Assembly: GCA_917880885.1 (NCBI GenBank)
Contig: OU862928.1
Span: 37,436,962-37,500,961, forward strand
DNA from: Limnephilus marmoratus
Lineage: Eukaryota; Arthropoda; Insecta; Trichoptera; Limnephilidae
DNA length: 64,000 bases
Direction: 5' to 3'
Shown: in pieces, positions 1-11,094 of the stretch
Layout: each line of letters starts with the position of its first letter
How positions within the stretch are numbered: position 1 is the first letter of the stretch
Position numbers and translations under genes: made by a program
The notes under the pieces: model-generated
What the model was told of the DNA's origin: nothing
Seen by the model: the letters and a program-made list of their open reading frames with translations, nothing else
Database searches by the model: none

Positions 1-3000
1 ATTGATATGGAAATGGAATGGTGAAACGAAGTTATTAGAGCCAAATATTTCAAAAGAAAACTGATTGGAACTACTTAAATTGACTTTAATAAGTACCGGT
101 ATAAGGATTACTCTGATCTGACAACACTATTCACGATAAACAGGATATTGAAAATATGGCATGTCAAAGGCCACGGTACATTTTGGTCACTCTACAATTA
201 AATCAAATCACAGGAAAAGATGCTTAACATAGCCTGACACTGGGAAATACGCGTAAACCGTCGAAGGAATCGCTAACCGTTTGACTAGAGAAAAAAGGTT
301 GGCTATCACTTTGTTGATATGACTTTATCCAAATAATTTTATAGAACATGATTTCGAGCAATTAAGGGCATCATTAAAGCGAAACGATGTAAACAAAATT
401 ACACAAGCGAGATACAGTATTTACTTTAGAGAAAAAACAATTACTTTTTATGGGGTGGACATTAAATATGAATTACGAGCAAGTACATGAAATTTTTAAA
501 TATAAATACCTGTCAATGAGAAAATTTATGTGATTTTATATGAGAGAGAGACACTAAACAAATTTGGTTCTAAGACATGAGATAGAAGATTAACAGAGAT
601 TTGACAAAAGGTCATATACGGAGGAACCGAATTTGGTCCTTTTCCTATGAAAGTCTGGGCGATCAGGGGTGATTTTTCTATGAAAGGAGAGCTCTAAAAA
701 GTTTTTAAAAGACCATGGTTTGATAAAGAAAGGGGATTCGTTGGGAGATCGGAGGAGAGTTCAGATGAAATAACGGAAGTGCGGAGATTAAGAAAATGTG
801 AAAGTGCGCGAAGAAGTCTCTTCTAGTAAGGTTGAAAAATGTCTACAAGTGTTTGCAAAAAATAGTAAATTCAGTGTTTTATTCTCCTCTTAAGTTTGAG
901 AAATAAAAGTCCGATAAAGTGCTTTAAAATAACACTTCGTGAAAGTTCGGGTGTTTTATAATGAAAGTGTTTAAAGTCAGTAAATAAGGATTAAATAATA
1001 TTAGGGGTTCTCTTTTACAACTTATATTTAGTGGTTTTATAACATTTAACAAAAATCCAGTGTCTTAAAATAAATCAAATTACCGGATAAAAGAAAATAT
1101 AACACGCGATTTTAAAATTAACTATAGGTGATATAATAATTAAAACTTTAACCTTACTTTAAATAACATGACATATGTAAAATAAATAACAATAACGAAT
1201 TGTTCGAGTCACGTTTAAACTACAGTGGTTCAATAATAAAGCGGTTAAAAATCCTTTGTGAATTGAATAACGAAATTGTAATAAACAGTAGTGATAATAA
1301 TTCGTACACTTGGAAAACGTGCGTATCTACGGTTATTAATTCTAAAGTGATATTAAAATATTGAGGATAAATAATGATTTACCTAATTCCGGACAATAAA
1401 ATTAAACATCTGATTTGTTATTTGATGAATCACCTCTCGAAGGCGAATGAAATAAAACAGTAATTAATACGAGGTTGAGGAACTAAGCGAAATGCCGAAG
1501 TGAATTTTAAATGGACAGATATTTGAAGAGTTTTTTTTCATCATCAGAGTCTTTTCTCAAAAGGGGCCGATAGGAGTCCATTAGCTAGGAAACGAAAAAA
1601 AAGGGAAAACCTCGATCACAATGTCGAAGTTATGAAGGTTCCGACTGGGAAAAATTGTAAACGATCGAGGGCGGTAAGATAAAACCAATTATTAATTATT
1701 TTCAGAGACAAAGAAGAGAGGGACGAGCGTGCATCACCAATAAATCAATCGGACCTTTGAAGTTTGTCACTAACACACTAATAACAATTTTCACTTGCTC
1801 GAAAGTGGGTCAAACAGGAAATACCTGCTTTAGAGTTAGGATACATATGTAGGTATTTACTTCAGTTAGGTAAATACGCTAATTTATTATAACTCATATA
1901 AAACGAATCGAGGCGCGTAGAACGTAATAAATGACTATCGTGGAAGCTCTTTATTCTATATTTCGTGTGCGGGAGTATACAAGCGTCTCAAAATTAGGTC
2001 AAACAAACAAATACCTACTTATAAATTAGGTCATACAAGTACTTGTTTTAGTTAGGTAGGTGTAATGTTTATTTAAGCGCGTATAAGGAATGCGACGTAA
2101 GATATCAGTTCGATTCGTAACCGAAATACCTATATTTCTCAGAACTATGTAGGTCAAGCAAATTATACCTTAGTTGAAACTAGGTCATCCAGATACCTCT
2201 AGGTTAGCAAGGTACCTATTTAAATGATCAGTGTTTAAGCAAATCTAGGTCAAATAAATAAGAAATAATTAGTTAAACGATGAATCGTGCTTCAAAAGGA
2301 CAATGACCGTAGAAATAAACAATCTCCAAAGTAGGTCAGTATACCGAAGGTCGTCTGTGTGAAGAGTAAACAAACAAACCATAAAAATGATGTACCTATT
2401 TAATATCGGTCTTTCGTTCATCGGAGTTAATTAACTATTGGCACAATTTAATTAGGTATTACGAGATGTGATAGGAGCGTGCCTCTTAATCACTCTAGGT
2501 AATTACATTGGCGTACTTGAATAATAATAATAATAATTTATTCTAGAAATGTTAGGGAAAGTGCAGTGCAATACGTTCCATATTCTAAAATTACAAATAA
2601 AGACAATAATAAGACGAGGGAAAATAATTGACGACAACACATAAATTAAATAAACAAAAACCCATGAGAAATGAAATACGTAACGCTTAAATCAATGGAA
2701 ATAGCAAATTTATAGGTATAACTAATACCTACCGAATCCTTTCACCGACGAGATTAGGGTATGTTATATGACCTTCGATTGTGTATCTAAAATTTCGATT
2801 AGAGTTCAATGACACGGTCACCTAAATTCCATCAACGAATAAACAAGACAAAAGCACAAAAGTCAAGGGGCAGGTTTATCAATCATAGTTTACGACGGAA
2901 ACTTTGCCCAATATGTGAAGGAAAAATCGACGTTAAATTCACTCAATTCTAAACAACTGATTATACTAGAGCAATCGCCAATAGGTAGCATTGATTCCGC

Positions 3001-4640
3001 GCGAAAAATTTCGCAAAGTAAAGTACTGCGACTAGCTTCAAACTCAAAGAGAGCTCATCACAATTATTCAGGAGGTCATTAATTCAATGACAACTTGACT
3101 TATCTCGTTTTAAATCTTTCTTATAGCAAGTAGGTATCCAAGAACCCATAAATACCCATAATCCTAAAACCTAATACACGAGGAGCTAGTGACCTCATTT
3201 AAAAAACACTGGTGTTCAAATACTCATACAGTCCTGAATCCTAACTTGTCTTCGAATGTAAGCTTCAAGGCTCCTGTATGTAGGTATGGGCCATCTGGAA
3301 ATGTAAGTGTCAACCTTTCTCGAACGGACGGCTTTGATCTTGTGGCGGTATTGTCGAGGTGGGCATGCGGGGAAGAGGAAGGACGTATGCGGACAGTACG
3401 CTGACGCGGCATTAAAGCCACAGGTTATTTGCATACCGTGAGTCTTGTCGAACCTGAAAGCAAACATAAGGTTCACGAGGTGAGTTTTATGTCAGCTAGT
3501 CAGAGGTGGAGTGTAACGCTGGGTCGGTCACGTGGGAGGAAGGATCTGCCCGTCACAAGCTTACGCCACATTTAACGGATAGAGACATGATAAGGGAAGA
3601 CGTGAAATACCCCTTCTAGACTCAGTAGAGTTAAATTCAATCCGGAGGAGTCGGAAGTCGGAGTAAGACAGAAAAACGGCATGAAGACTTGGTATTCTCC
3701 CTGCTGGCGTGAAGGGCCCCTTTCATAGCATGAGACGCTCGTCGAAGAGAGTAAAACTCGGATCTAAGGATAAGTCTAGCAAACGTACTGGGAGAATCCG
3801 GGTTTGTAATTGTTGTTCATCGGTTTTCACTTGGTTAGCGGAGGAGCCGACTTTTCAGCAAACATATTATCCCCCTCCCCATATCCATCCATTCCTGCTC
3901 TTTCAACAATTTTGCGAATACTAACCAATAACACTAACTATGACTACAAACACATTATGTTAGGAGGTTGCAGACAAGGACTTCAATTGAGAAAACTGGA
4001 CCCTCGAGTACGATCCCCGGTAAGGTAAGGTTTGCTTTCTTGAAATGTTAAATTTATTAACTGTTGTTTTATGTTATCGATGTATCCGCGGTGATAGGAA
4101 GAATTAAATAAACACACTAAATTCCTACAGAAATCAGATAGACACAAAGTTTAAGGCGGGGTTAGTTTATCAAACTCGGTAAAAGATACTCAAATAATAA
4201 TAATTAATAAATCGGAAGATTCTCACCCTTTCTCTAAAAGAATCTATGGGTTACCACACGTAATACATTATCTTCTCTACATATGTGTGCATATTAAGTA
4301 TGCAAACAGATGTAAAATCTAAAACAAAAAATACACAACGCAGATTATAGAAATAATGTGAACTAAAATCTTAAATCTTGATTACTGTGAGAAAATCGCG
4401 GGGATTTAAGAAGATAGGGTAGGTTTAGCTAGATTATAAAGTATAGGGGTTTAGAAATCACGAGCCTGAGGTAGAAATAAACCGAAAGGAGGGTTGAGTC
4501 AGGCCATCATACCTAGTGGTGTGATCAGTAGGACATAAGGGTAGAATTATGAGCGTGGCTACGAGACAGGAGCTACGAGATTTAAACTACGAGGTAGAAG
4601 CTTAGAAAAGTAAATCAGCTAGGTAGGGTTCATCACAATT
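1..4640. other. AT-rich stretch without recognised genes
   Basis: I see no protein domain, RNA gene or clear transposon here. Open frames are short (under about 75 codons), overlap on both strands and lack recognisable motifs. Between about 1800 and 2500 short degenerate strings related to TTAGG/AGGTA recur, and an (AAT)n run lies at 2520-2536. The region is probably decayed repeat or intergenic DNA. Confidence 0.5.
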
Positions 4641-4672
4641 GGTGTCAAAAGCCAAGGGTGGCGGACCATTAC

Positions 4673-4865
4673 AATATGCGACATCTATTGACTTTTCTGC
4701 AAGTCTAGGATGAATATTTTTATTTTTATTTTAACTTTATTTTATTTTATTTTATTAGTCTTCATTTAATTAAATATTACAATTTGAGGTTTTACTCATA
4801 AAGTTAAAATAAAAATAAAAATATTCATCCTAGACTTGCAGAAAAGTCAATAGATGTCGCATATT
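4673..4865. repeat. Perfect 68-bp inverted repeat (snap-back palindrome)
   Basis: Positions 4673-4740 and 4798-4865 are exact reverse complements, separated by a 57-bp loop. The loop and the start of the right arm are the tail of the repeat that carries tRNA-like modules at 5.0 kb and 63.7 kb (shared core CTTCATTTAATTAAATATTA). The left arm is therefore an inverted copy of that tail plus its flank. There is no TIR or target-site signature, so an inverted duplication by template switching is more likely than a transposon. Confidence 0.85.
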
Positions 4866-4934
4866 AAATAAAATGGATAAAGATTTATCCAGACACTATC
4901 TAGAGAGCATTTAGTTCGGGTTTGAATCTTGCAA

Positions 4935-5187
4935 TCATACATAAAGATAGCAGCCAATAGTATATGCGTTAAGAAAAATGAAGATAGTGTGGGTGGTTCT
5001 TAGTCGAAGTATGATACAGTTAAAAGTGACCGAATTGGATATCGACACGGTGGCGCAGTGGTTAGCGCGTTCGCCCGGTAAGCGAGAGGTCCTGGGTTCG
5101 AGTCCCAGATGTGTCAATATCTTTTTCTGATTTTTTCTGTTTTCAGATTTTCGATTGAGTTTCGCTTATATTGTCTTCATTTAATTA
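4935..5187 (+). repeat. Dispersed repeat carrying a tRNA-like module, copy 1
   Basis: About 110 bp before and 75 bp after the tRNA-like module match the copy at 63583-63860. The 5' flank shares TGGTTCTTAGTCGAAGTATG and ends GAATTGGATAT; the 3' flank begins AATATCTTTTTCTG and continues with CAGATTTTCGATTGAGTTTC. The module sits at the same place in both copies but differs in sequence. This could be a SINE with an internal tRNA-like promoter or a repeat that captured tRNA genes. Confidence 0.7.
5044..5116 (+). tRNA. tRNA-like module, anticodon position reads GGT (Thr-like)
   Basis: This 73-nt sequence folds as a cloverleaf. Six of seven acceptor positions pair (GACACGG with ATGTGTC, one G-T, one mismatch). 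The D stem is GCGC/GCGC, the anticodon stem TTCGC/GCGAG, and the T arm CTGGG-TTCGAGT-CCCAG. The 7-nt anticodon loop CCGGTAA would give GGT. The base before the anticodon is C instead of the near-universal T33, and the sequence lies inside a dispersed repeat. A tRNA-derived repeat module is therefore more likely than a working tRNA-Thr gene. No CCA is encoded. Confidence 0.5.
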
Positions 5188-5189
5188 AA

Positions 5190-6270
5190 CAAATATTGTG
5201 TTAACTTATTAGCTGAATTAAATTCATTGCATTGTAAATTACTTAATGAAGCAATTATAATCCAAAATTACTTATGAAGCAATTATCGATGCGCAACTGA
5301 ATCAGCTGTCAAAGGACAATGCACACAATGCCATCTTCTGGCATTACCGGAACCTGCATACAACGCCATCTATCATTTCTGGCATGTATCAGAGATGGCG
5401 TTGTATACGCATTTATATTTTTTTGTGATTTTTCTTACTTTTTGCGAAAGGAAATTTCTCTAGGCCGATACGAACAAAAAAAATTAATTATTGATCAAAA
5501 TGGACACTTTTATATTTACCGCGACGATTCACGGTAACGGTAACTTGACGGCAAAAAATGTAATAATAATAAACGTACGTTCCTTATCGATACAATGCTG
5601 CAGCTCTTTTTTACACATTAAGATGAATATAAACGTGAAATCCTATTTAAATACTATTTTGATTAATCTTTACGACGAATCGGCTTACAGTATGAACATC
5701 AAAAAATATGCTACGGATAAATCGAAGCTTTTACTAGCTTTTCTATGTATTGGAATTACAATAAAATTATTATTTACGTTACAAAAAATATAAGCGTAAA
5801 CCACAAAAAATGTTTTTTCATGACTTAACTATGAAGTTATACAAGAAACAATTTTTTTTTAAATACCCCTTTATGGCTAAAACTATTTTTGAGGTTTTCC
5901 ATGTTCTAACTTTTTTTCGTTCTTATAAAATTATGCACAAAATAAATAAAAACCACTTTTTCGCTTCCTAGCCTCGTGCAAAAAGACGCTCGATTTTAAA
6001 ATTTTGCAGGCATGAGATTAGAAATATTTCTAGCGTTTATATTCCTCTTAAATAATGGTGAAACACACAAAATACGTTTGACTGTTTCCTCCAAATAACT
6101 ACTTTTTTGCTACGGTAATTGCGTTTCATTTTATTTATATGTGTGTGGGAGATGCTACGAAGCACTGCATAAAGAGGAGACTCTAATTTATTTATTCAAC
6201 AAAATCAAAACTAAAATTTCATGGAATTGTTGAAAAGCATTCATATTTATAATAATGATAATGATTGTAT
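5190..6270. other. AT-rich stretch, no recognised gene
   Basis: A 15-bp inverted repeat lies near 5358-5405 (ACAACGCCATCT and its complement). A 100-codon open frame at 5491-5793 has no recognisable domain and is rich in Ile, Asn and Lys, as expected of chance translation of AT-rich DNA. At 6150-6190 a fragment of the 'GAAGCACTGCATAAAGAGGA' repeat seen again at 8.6-9.4 kb occurs. Confidence 0.4.
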
Positions 6271-6913
6271 TTTTCTGTTGGGGGGGTGCAGACATACGTT
6301 CACCATTTGGGGCATTTTCGACTGTTGTCATTAAGTGTGTGCAAGAAAGAGGGGCAGCGTTATGTGTTTAAGAACAAAAGCAGAACCATCAGCACATTGA
6401 TTTTGAATTTTTGGAATTCTCTTTCACTTCAATATTATCCTTGTAACTATATTTCATACTTTCAAAATTATCGTCACGGATAGTATTGTAGGGGTTTACG
6501 GGGACGTTACTGCCGTATGTAAGAGAGATGCAAGAAAATTATGACCATTTTCCTTTGGAGGAAACAGACCTACGTATATTGTTTTTATTTTTATTTATAA
6601 AACACATGATAAATAATTGAGACATTTACATAGTTGAGATATATTTGACCACCATACTAGGCGGTTGCCTGTTTCATTGTGACCAGCTGTGTATCTCATA
6701 TTTTGAAAGAGCTGCAGCAATATTGTGATAAGTATAATATTGAAATGTGAGTGAATTCGAAAAAAGTTGTTCCATACAAAATGCATGGGAAAATAAATTT
6801 TCTTCATAATTTTTTTTCGTGATTTTTTACCATGTTTTAATAACTAATCCAACAAACCAAATATCATAAAAATCGGTTCAACCGTTCTTGACTTATAAAT
6901 GGTGTAACCAACG

Positions 6914-7712
6914 ACTCCAGATACTAATGTCTACAACCTGTATGTCGGACGAATACCTACAGCTCATATGTTGGACTAATATCTACGAACTTCGGAGTGT
7001 GGACTAATATCTACAAAGCTAAGGTCGGACGAATATCTATGACGGTCCCAGTGGTGACTAATATCTATGAAGCTTAGATTGGACTAATATCTACAGAGGG
7101 CAGCTGAGCAAGAGGTTGTACGAAAAAGCATAAATTACTTCAATTACGTAATTACTAATTACGTAAAGACTTAAACGTTTAAAGTACGTACATGAAGTTT
7201 TTGCGTAATATTGCGTATTTTGCTCTTTACGAGGACAATAATTTATTGAACAATCGTGGAGGTCATAATACAAATATGTTTATTTATTTCAAAATACACG
7301 GAACCTAACCTAACCTAACCTAACTGACATAGAAATTTTAATGGTAACATACTAAATAATTTAGAAGCACTCAAAATAAAAAAAGCTATTAAAACAAAAA
7401 CCCAAATCCTTATAATCAGCTAAATGTGTCCAATAGTCCGATATTAGGGATTTTTACCTACGTACATATGTACATAAATTAAGTTTTTTAAACTGCATAC
7501 GCAATATTACGTATTCCAATATGCTATACATAATTGCAAATCCAACCTCTGCCAGTGCTGTAAATGTTCGTCCACACTTTGGTTCTTATAGATACTAGTC
7601 AGCAGTTCGAGCTGTAGATATTCGTACGCACTTTGGTTCTCATAGATATTAGTCCAATTTGTTCAGTTTTTGGAATTCCTGTAGATATTAGTAGACGCCT
7701 CCGTAACCAAAA
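6914..7712. mobile_element. Foldback-like element with inverted subterminal repeat arrays
   Basis: The left end holds about five copies of a 35-45-bp motif centred on GGACTAATATCTAC. The right end holds about four copies of its reverse complement (GTAGATATTAGTCC and variants). The ends are imperfect TIRs (left TCCAGATACTAATGTC; right GTAGATATTAGTAGACGCC). The element interrupts a dispersed repeat whose parts resume on each side (AACGAC duplicated). No coding capacity is visible. The middle contains a short (CCTAA)4 run at 7301-7323. Confidence 0.65.
7301..7323. repeat. Short interstitial telomere-type repeat (CCTAA)n
   Basis: Four to five tandem CCTAA units, the complement of the arthropod telomere unit TTAGG, lie inside the foldback-like element. 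Confidence 0.7.
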
Positions 7713-7739
7713 CGACTTTGTTTTATATATTAAGATTAC

Positions 7740-8034
7740 GCAGTGATCTAAAACGAAGGCCAAACCTTAATTATTATATGAAATATTTCCCTGTTAGACC
7801 ATCAAGTCCAGACTCTAGAGGGTAAAGTTATGTAGGTACAAATATATACGAAATTCTTATTCCGCGAAGGATTTGATTCTCGAAAACCTTCCTTTTGCGA
7901 TATCTGTTCTCCAGGGGATGTGATGAAATAGGTTTATTACCACCGCGGAAGCCTTCGAATATGATTCAGCTGGTGACCGAATAACTCAGAATCGTGCAAC
8001 TTCGACACCTCTTTTGAAAAATATAACACAATTG
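7740..8034. other. No recognised feature
   Basis: Unique-looking AT-rich sequence with no domain, RNA or repeat that I can name. Confidence 0.4.
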
Positions 8035-8543
8035 TTGGTAAAAGGTTATTTATTTAAGAAAGTAAGTTCACAGATCACATAATATGGTAAAAATAGTCAC
8101 AATGTATCAATTCACTAATTAACTGAGCAAGGGATCGGACGGAACCTTGCCGTTAGGCTTTGGGAACAACAAAAGCTGACTGTGGTTCTGCTTAGAGGGT
8201 CGTACCATAGGACGAAGCGCAACTAAGGCAGCAGTCGGGGGTCTGGTTGGTGCTTTACTTATGGTAGTAGAATACTCCTTAGAGGGTCGTGCCAGAGGAC
8301 GAAGCGCAACTAAGAGAGCGTACTAGCCAAGAGCGAGCTGCAGACGAACTGACTAATTTAGGGCGCGCAGCCTGTTATATAGCCCATTCCTTGTTGCGGG
8401 GTGTGGTTTATGTAGCGGCTCGAGGGTGGGAGATGCGCAGAAGGCGTCGGCGCATCCTGGTTTGCTTAGGGGTGGGTGAGCAGGATGGCGCTGTACGGGG
8501 GAAAGAGATGGTGTAGTGGCAAGCGTAAAAACGGCGCGCTACA
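8035..8543 (-). mobile_element. Probable solo LTR or LTR fragment, minus strand
   Basis: Read on the minus strand it begins TGTAGCGCGC, like the candidate LTR at 47769. It has a TATA-like GCTATATAAC (8371-8386) and an AATAAATAA polyadenylation-type signal near the far end (about 8050). GC content is higher than in the flanks. A 37-bp motif beginning CTTAGAGGGTCGT occurs twice (8190s and 8280s). The 3' boundary and target duplication are not clear. No pol or gag sequence adjoins it. Confidence 0.5.
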
Positions 8544-8576
8544 AAAGTTATTAAAAGAGCTGAAAAAAAACAGATT

Positions 8577-8815
8577 GTGCAATTCACACGCGATAGAAGT
8601 GAAACCTTCAGAAAATTAAAAGAGACAAGGGAGGCAAAGAAGCATTGCATAAAGAGGAGACCGATTATATTATACTATCTCTCTCTATCGCAGGTTAAAT
8701 CCATAAATTCCATAGATGTGTGTGTTGGTCTCTAAGACCAATAAAGAGGAAACCGATAGGCTACGAAGCACCGCACAAAGAGGAGACCGATTATACTATC
8801 TCATTCTCGACGACC
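8577..8815 (+). repeat. Fragments of the GTGCAATTCACACGC repeat family
   Basis: 8577-8625 matches the 5' part of the tRNA-derived repeat seen complete at 28188-28537. 8645-8815 contains two versions of an AAAGAGGAGACCGATTATA segment that also occurs at 9319-9397 and, inverted, at 41075-41095. Confidence 0.6.
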
Positions 8816-9180
8816 GGCGTGGTCTAAAGATAAGGCTCTTGACTCGCAATCCGAAGGTCGCATCCCGTATCGAATCCCGACGTGAGGAAATAAATTTTAT
8901 TGGATTAATTTGTGTTATTTCACAATTAGTAATTCATTTAAAATAATGTATAGTATATTTGCGGCACGTTCCAGAGTGTAAGATACTCTCAGTATCGCCC
9001 TGGTGTAAAACCACCATTCAGAATTGAAACGTTGCTTGAAATAGCTTTAGCCGTGTTTAGTGACCAGATCTGTATAGCCAGGTACTTCCCCACCTTCCCC
9101 TTCCCCATATCCTTCCCCTCCCCACTACCTTCAGCCTCACAACATAACCCACTTGGGGGATGCGGGAGCAGCTGAGACTC
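8812..9180 (+). repeat. tRNA-derived SINE (family C), copy 1
   Basis: A tRNA-like head (8812-8885: GGCGTGGTCTAAAGATAAGG as A box, ATCGAATCC as B box) is followed by a body shared with copies at 22965-23363 and 18254-18532, both on the minus strand. Shared landmarks are GCGGCACGTTCC, GATACTCTCAGTAT, CCTGGTGTAA and CTTCAGCCTCACAACATA. No coding capacity. Confidence 0.8.
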
Positions 9181-9194
9181 TTAAAAAATTTATC

Positions 9195-9475
9195 TTTTTT
9201 TAGTGTCGTTTCCGTTTCATAGAATTTCAAATAGCAACGGTGCTGAAGAAGTTTCACTTTTAAAAATCGTGTGCAGTTGTGAGACATTCGGAAAACCAAA
9301 ATAGTCCAGATTGGGGAGGCTACGTAGCACCGCACAATTAGGAGACCGAATAGTTTATTCTTTCGCAGGCTAATTCCTACAGAGATATGTGTTTGTCTAT
9401 TTTTAGTGTCACTATTTTTCGTTTCATTGAGTTTCAAATCAAAAGGGTGCTAAAGAAGTTTTCACTTCAATAAAA
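9195..9475 (+). repeat. Fragments of the AAGAAGTTTCAC repeat family
   Basis: 9195-9265 and 9398-9475 both match the 3' part of the 28188-28537 repeat (GTTTCAT-GA-TTTCAAAT then AAGAAGTTTCACTT). They flank an AGGAGACCGA segment. Confidence 0.6.
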
Positions 9476-9789
9476 AATTGGTGCAATGGTTTACGTTAGG
9501 TTATGGCTTCTTTATCATAACTATTAATGACTTTTGAAAGGGGTATTGAAATTCCATGTTTCTGAGTTGTCGTGAAACCGATTCAGTCAAACTTGTTAAT
9601 GGTCCTCCATACTAACGATCAACGAAAACAAGTAATTTGGAAAACTTTGCAAAATTTGTGGTTTTGTGACTCTCAGCACTCTTTACTATCAAAGTTTTCG
9701 AAAGAATATTGACCATACCAAATTTGAAGAACTTAATGCCTAAAATAGGCGTTAATGACGTTAATCTGAAATGGCTCAAATATCTAAAT

Positions 9790-9878
9790 GCAGTTAGTAA
9801 GATTATGAAAGGTACTCTTAGATGGTTTGGGCATATAGAGCGAATGAACGAAGAAAGGAGTATAAGCAGAATGGGGTG
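9790..9878 (+). pseudogene. Non-LTR reverse transcriptase C-terminal fragment
   Basis: Translation gives a short stretch with LRWFGHIERMNEERS, the conserved tail seen downstream of the RT domain in many insect LINEs. It joins directly to a hairpin SINE at about 9878. It is a fragment only, with no RT catalytic motifs. Confidence 0.6.
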
Positions 9879-10145
9879 AGGTTCGTCTAGGTCTTGGCGG
9901 TGGATGCGATTGCCCATCTATTGCGCGACGGGCCGGATCGGAAGAGACTGGTTGAAGGAGACATTTTGACCTCTACAGCCGGACTATCTCGACCCATCGG
10001 CTTGCACTGCAGTGGAGGGATGGATTCATACGTCCGTCACCATTGACGCCAGATTCCCACCCACCCCTTATACCCTTTTCATTCCCAGGACTTCCTTCCC
10101 ATAAAAAGACCTCCACAGAGCATCACCAAAGATGACGTAAACCCT
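9878..10145 (+). repeat. Hairpin SINE (family A), 5'-truncated copy, plus strand
   Basis: Matches the 3' two thirds of the family consensus seen whole at 47296-47745 and 56440-56905 (GGGTGAGGTT, GGATCGG-AGAGACTGGTT, GGATTCATACGTCCGTCAC, CACCAAAGATGACGT). It ends in degenerate poly-T/A. Confidence 0.75.
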
Positions 10146-10204
10146 AAGCATTTTTTTCCTTCTACCAACCGATTTCTTCTACCATTTATATTAACGTCAT
10201 ATAT

Positions 10205-10583
10205 TTTTTACATTAGCTCACACAGGAGGCCCTGAGGAAAATAATTACCCTCAGGGATGATGGCATTTTTGGGGATGCTGTGTGGAGGGTCTTTTTAGGA
10301 AAGGAAGGCGAAGAAGCTCTGGGAAAGGAAAAGTTATGAAGGGTGGGTACAAATCTGGGTGTCTCCCACTGCGGTGCAAGGTGACGTTTTGATGGCCCGC
10401 CAGGGAATAGATGAGCAAACGCCAAGATGACGCCAACATCCGCCGCCAAGAACTAGACAAACCTCACCCTCCATGAACCCGGGCACCAAATGTAGCAAAC
10501 CACTCGGGTTGATCTATGGCAGGCGTGTTGGTTATCCAATAAATGGTTCCTAGGGTGGCGGTACCCATACCCGCCTCCCAAAT
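10205..10583 (-). repeat. Hairpin SINE (family A), minus strand, internally deleted
   Basis: On the plus strand it opens with TTTTTTACATTAGCTC and the 3' hairpin GCCCTGAGGAAAATAATTACC, and closes with the family 5' end (CCCGCCTCCCAAATT at about 10583). Confidence 0.75.
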
Positions 10584-10672
10584 TGTAAATTGATGGACAC
10601 TATAACACTGTCTGAAACGTTGGCTAAGGAATGAGGTAGTGCAGCACGACGTAATATCCAAAAATAAATCTC
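10584..10672 (+). repeat. Penelope-like element end, truncated, with partial hammerhead-like motif
   Basis: Contains GATGGACACTATAAC, CTGAAACGTTGGCTAAG, GAGGTAGTGCAGCAC and CCAAAAATAAAT in the same order as the terminal repeat at 35700-35815. The 5' strand of the hammerhead core is lost at the junction with the SINE. Confidence 0.6.
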
Positions 10673-10679
10673 TTTGAGG

Positions 10680-11090
10680 GGTGCAGACATATGTTCACCG
10701 TTTGTCTCATTTTCGACTATACTGCTAGTGTATAAGAAAGAGGGGCAGCATTATAATTTTTAATAACAAAACCAAAACAATTAGCGCATTGAAATTTGAC
10801 GTATTTGAATTTTTGGAATTCACTCACTACTCAATATTATACTTATCACAATATTGCTGCAGCCCTTTCAAAAGATGATAATTCCTTCCATACAAAATGT
10901 ACGCGAAAATGAATTTTCTTCATCATTTTTTTTCCTGAATTTTTCCGATGTTTTAATAGTTATTCTATCTTCGGGGCGGAGACAAATCGAACAAATCAAA
11001 GATCATCAAAATCGGTCCAGCCGTTCTCGAGTTATAAATGGTGTAACTAACCCGACTTTGTTTTGTATATTAAGAAAAGATTAAAACGAG
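10680..11090 (+). repeat. Dispersed repeat, same family as 6274-6913
   Basis: Shares GTGCAGACATA, GAAAGAGGGGCAGC, GAATTTTTGGAATTC and the ending CGGTCCAGCCGTTCTCGAG with the copy near 6.3 kb. The end resembles 3' ends of insect nonautonomous or non-LTR elements; the family is not assigned. Confidence 0.65.
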
Positions 11091-11094
11091 AAAA

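Larger units (their letters stand above)
6274..7738 (+). repeat. Dispersed repeat, two segments interrupted by a foldback-like element
   Basis: Segments 6274-6470 and 6590-6913 match the repeat at 10680-11090 (shared GAAAGAGGGGCAGC and CCGTTCT-GA-TTATAAATGGTGTAAC). The last piece, AACGACTTTGTTTTATATATTAAG at about 7713-7738, resumes after an insertion. The ending resembles 3' ends of insect non-LTR or nonautonomous elements; the family is not assigned. Confidence 0.6.

Noticed and set aside
5319..5537. Possible FLYWCH-type motif near LIIDQNGHFYIY
   Set aside because: Only a few residues match; the tryptophan and cysteine/histidine pattern is missing.
5491..5793. 100-codon frame as a possible small gene
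   Set aside because: Ile/Asn/Lys-rich, AT-driven composition, no motif, overlaps another frame; no supporting promoter or splice logic.
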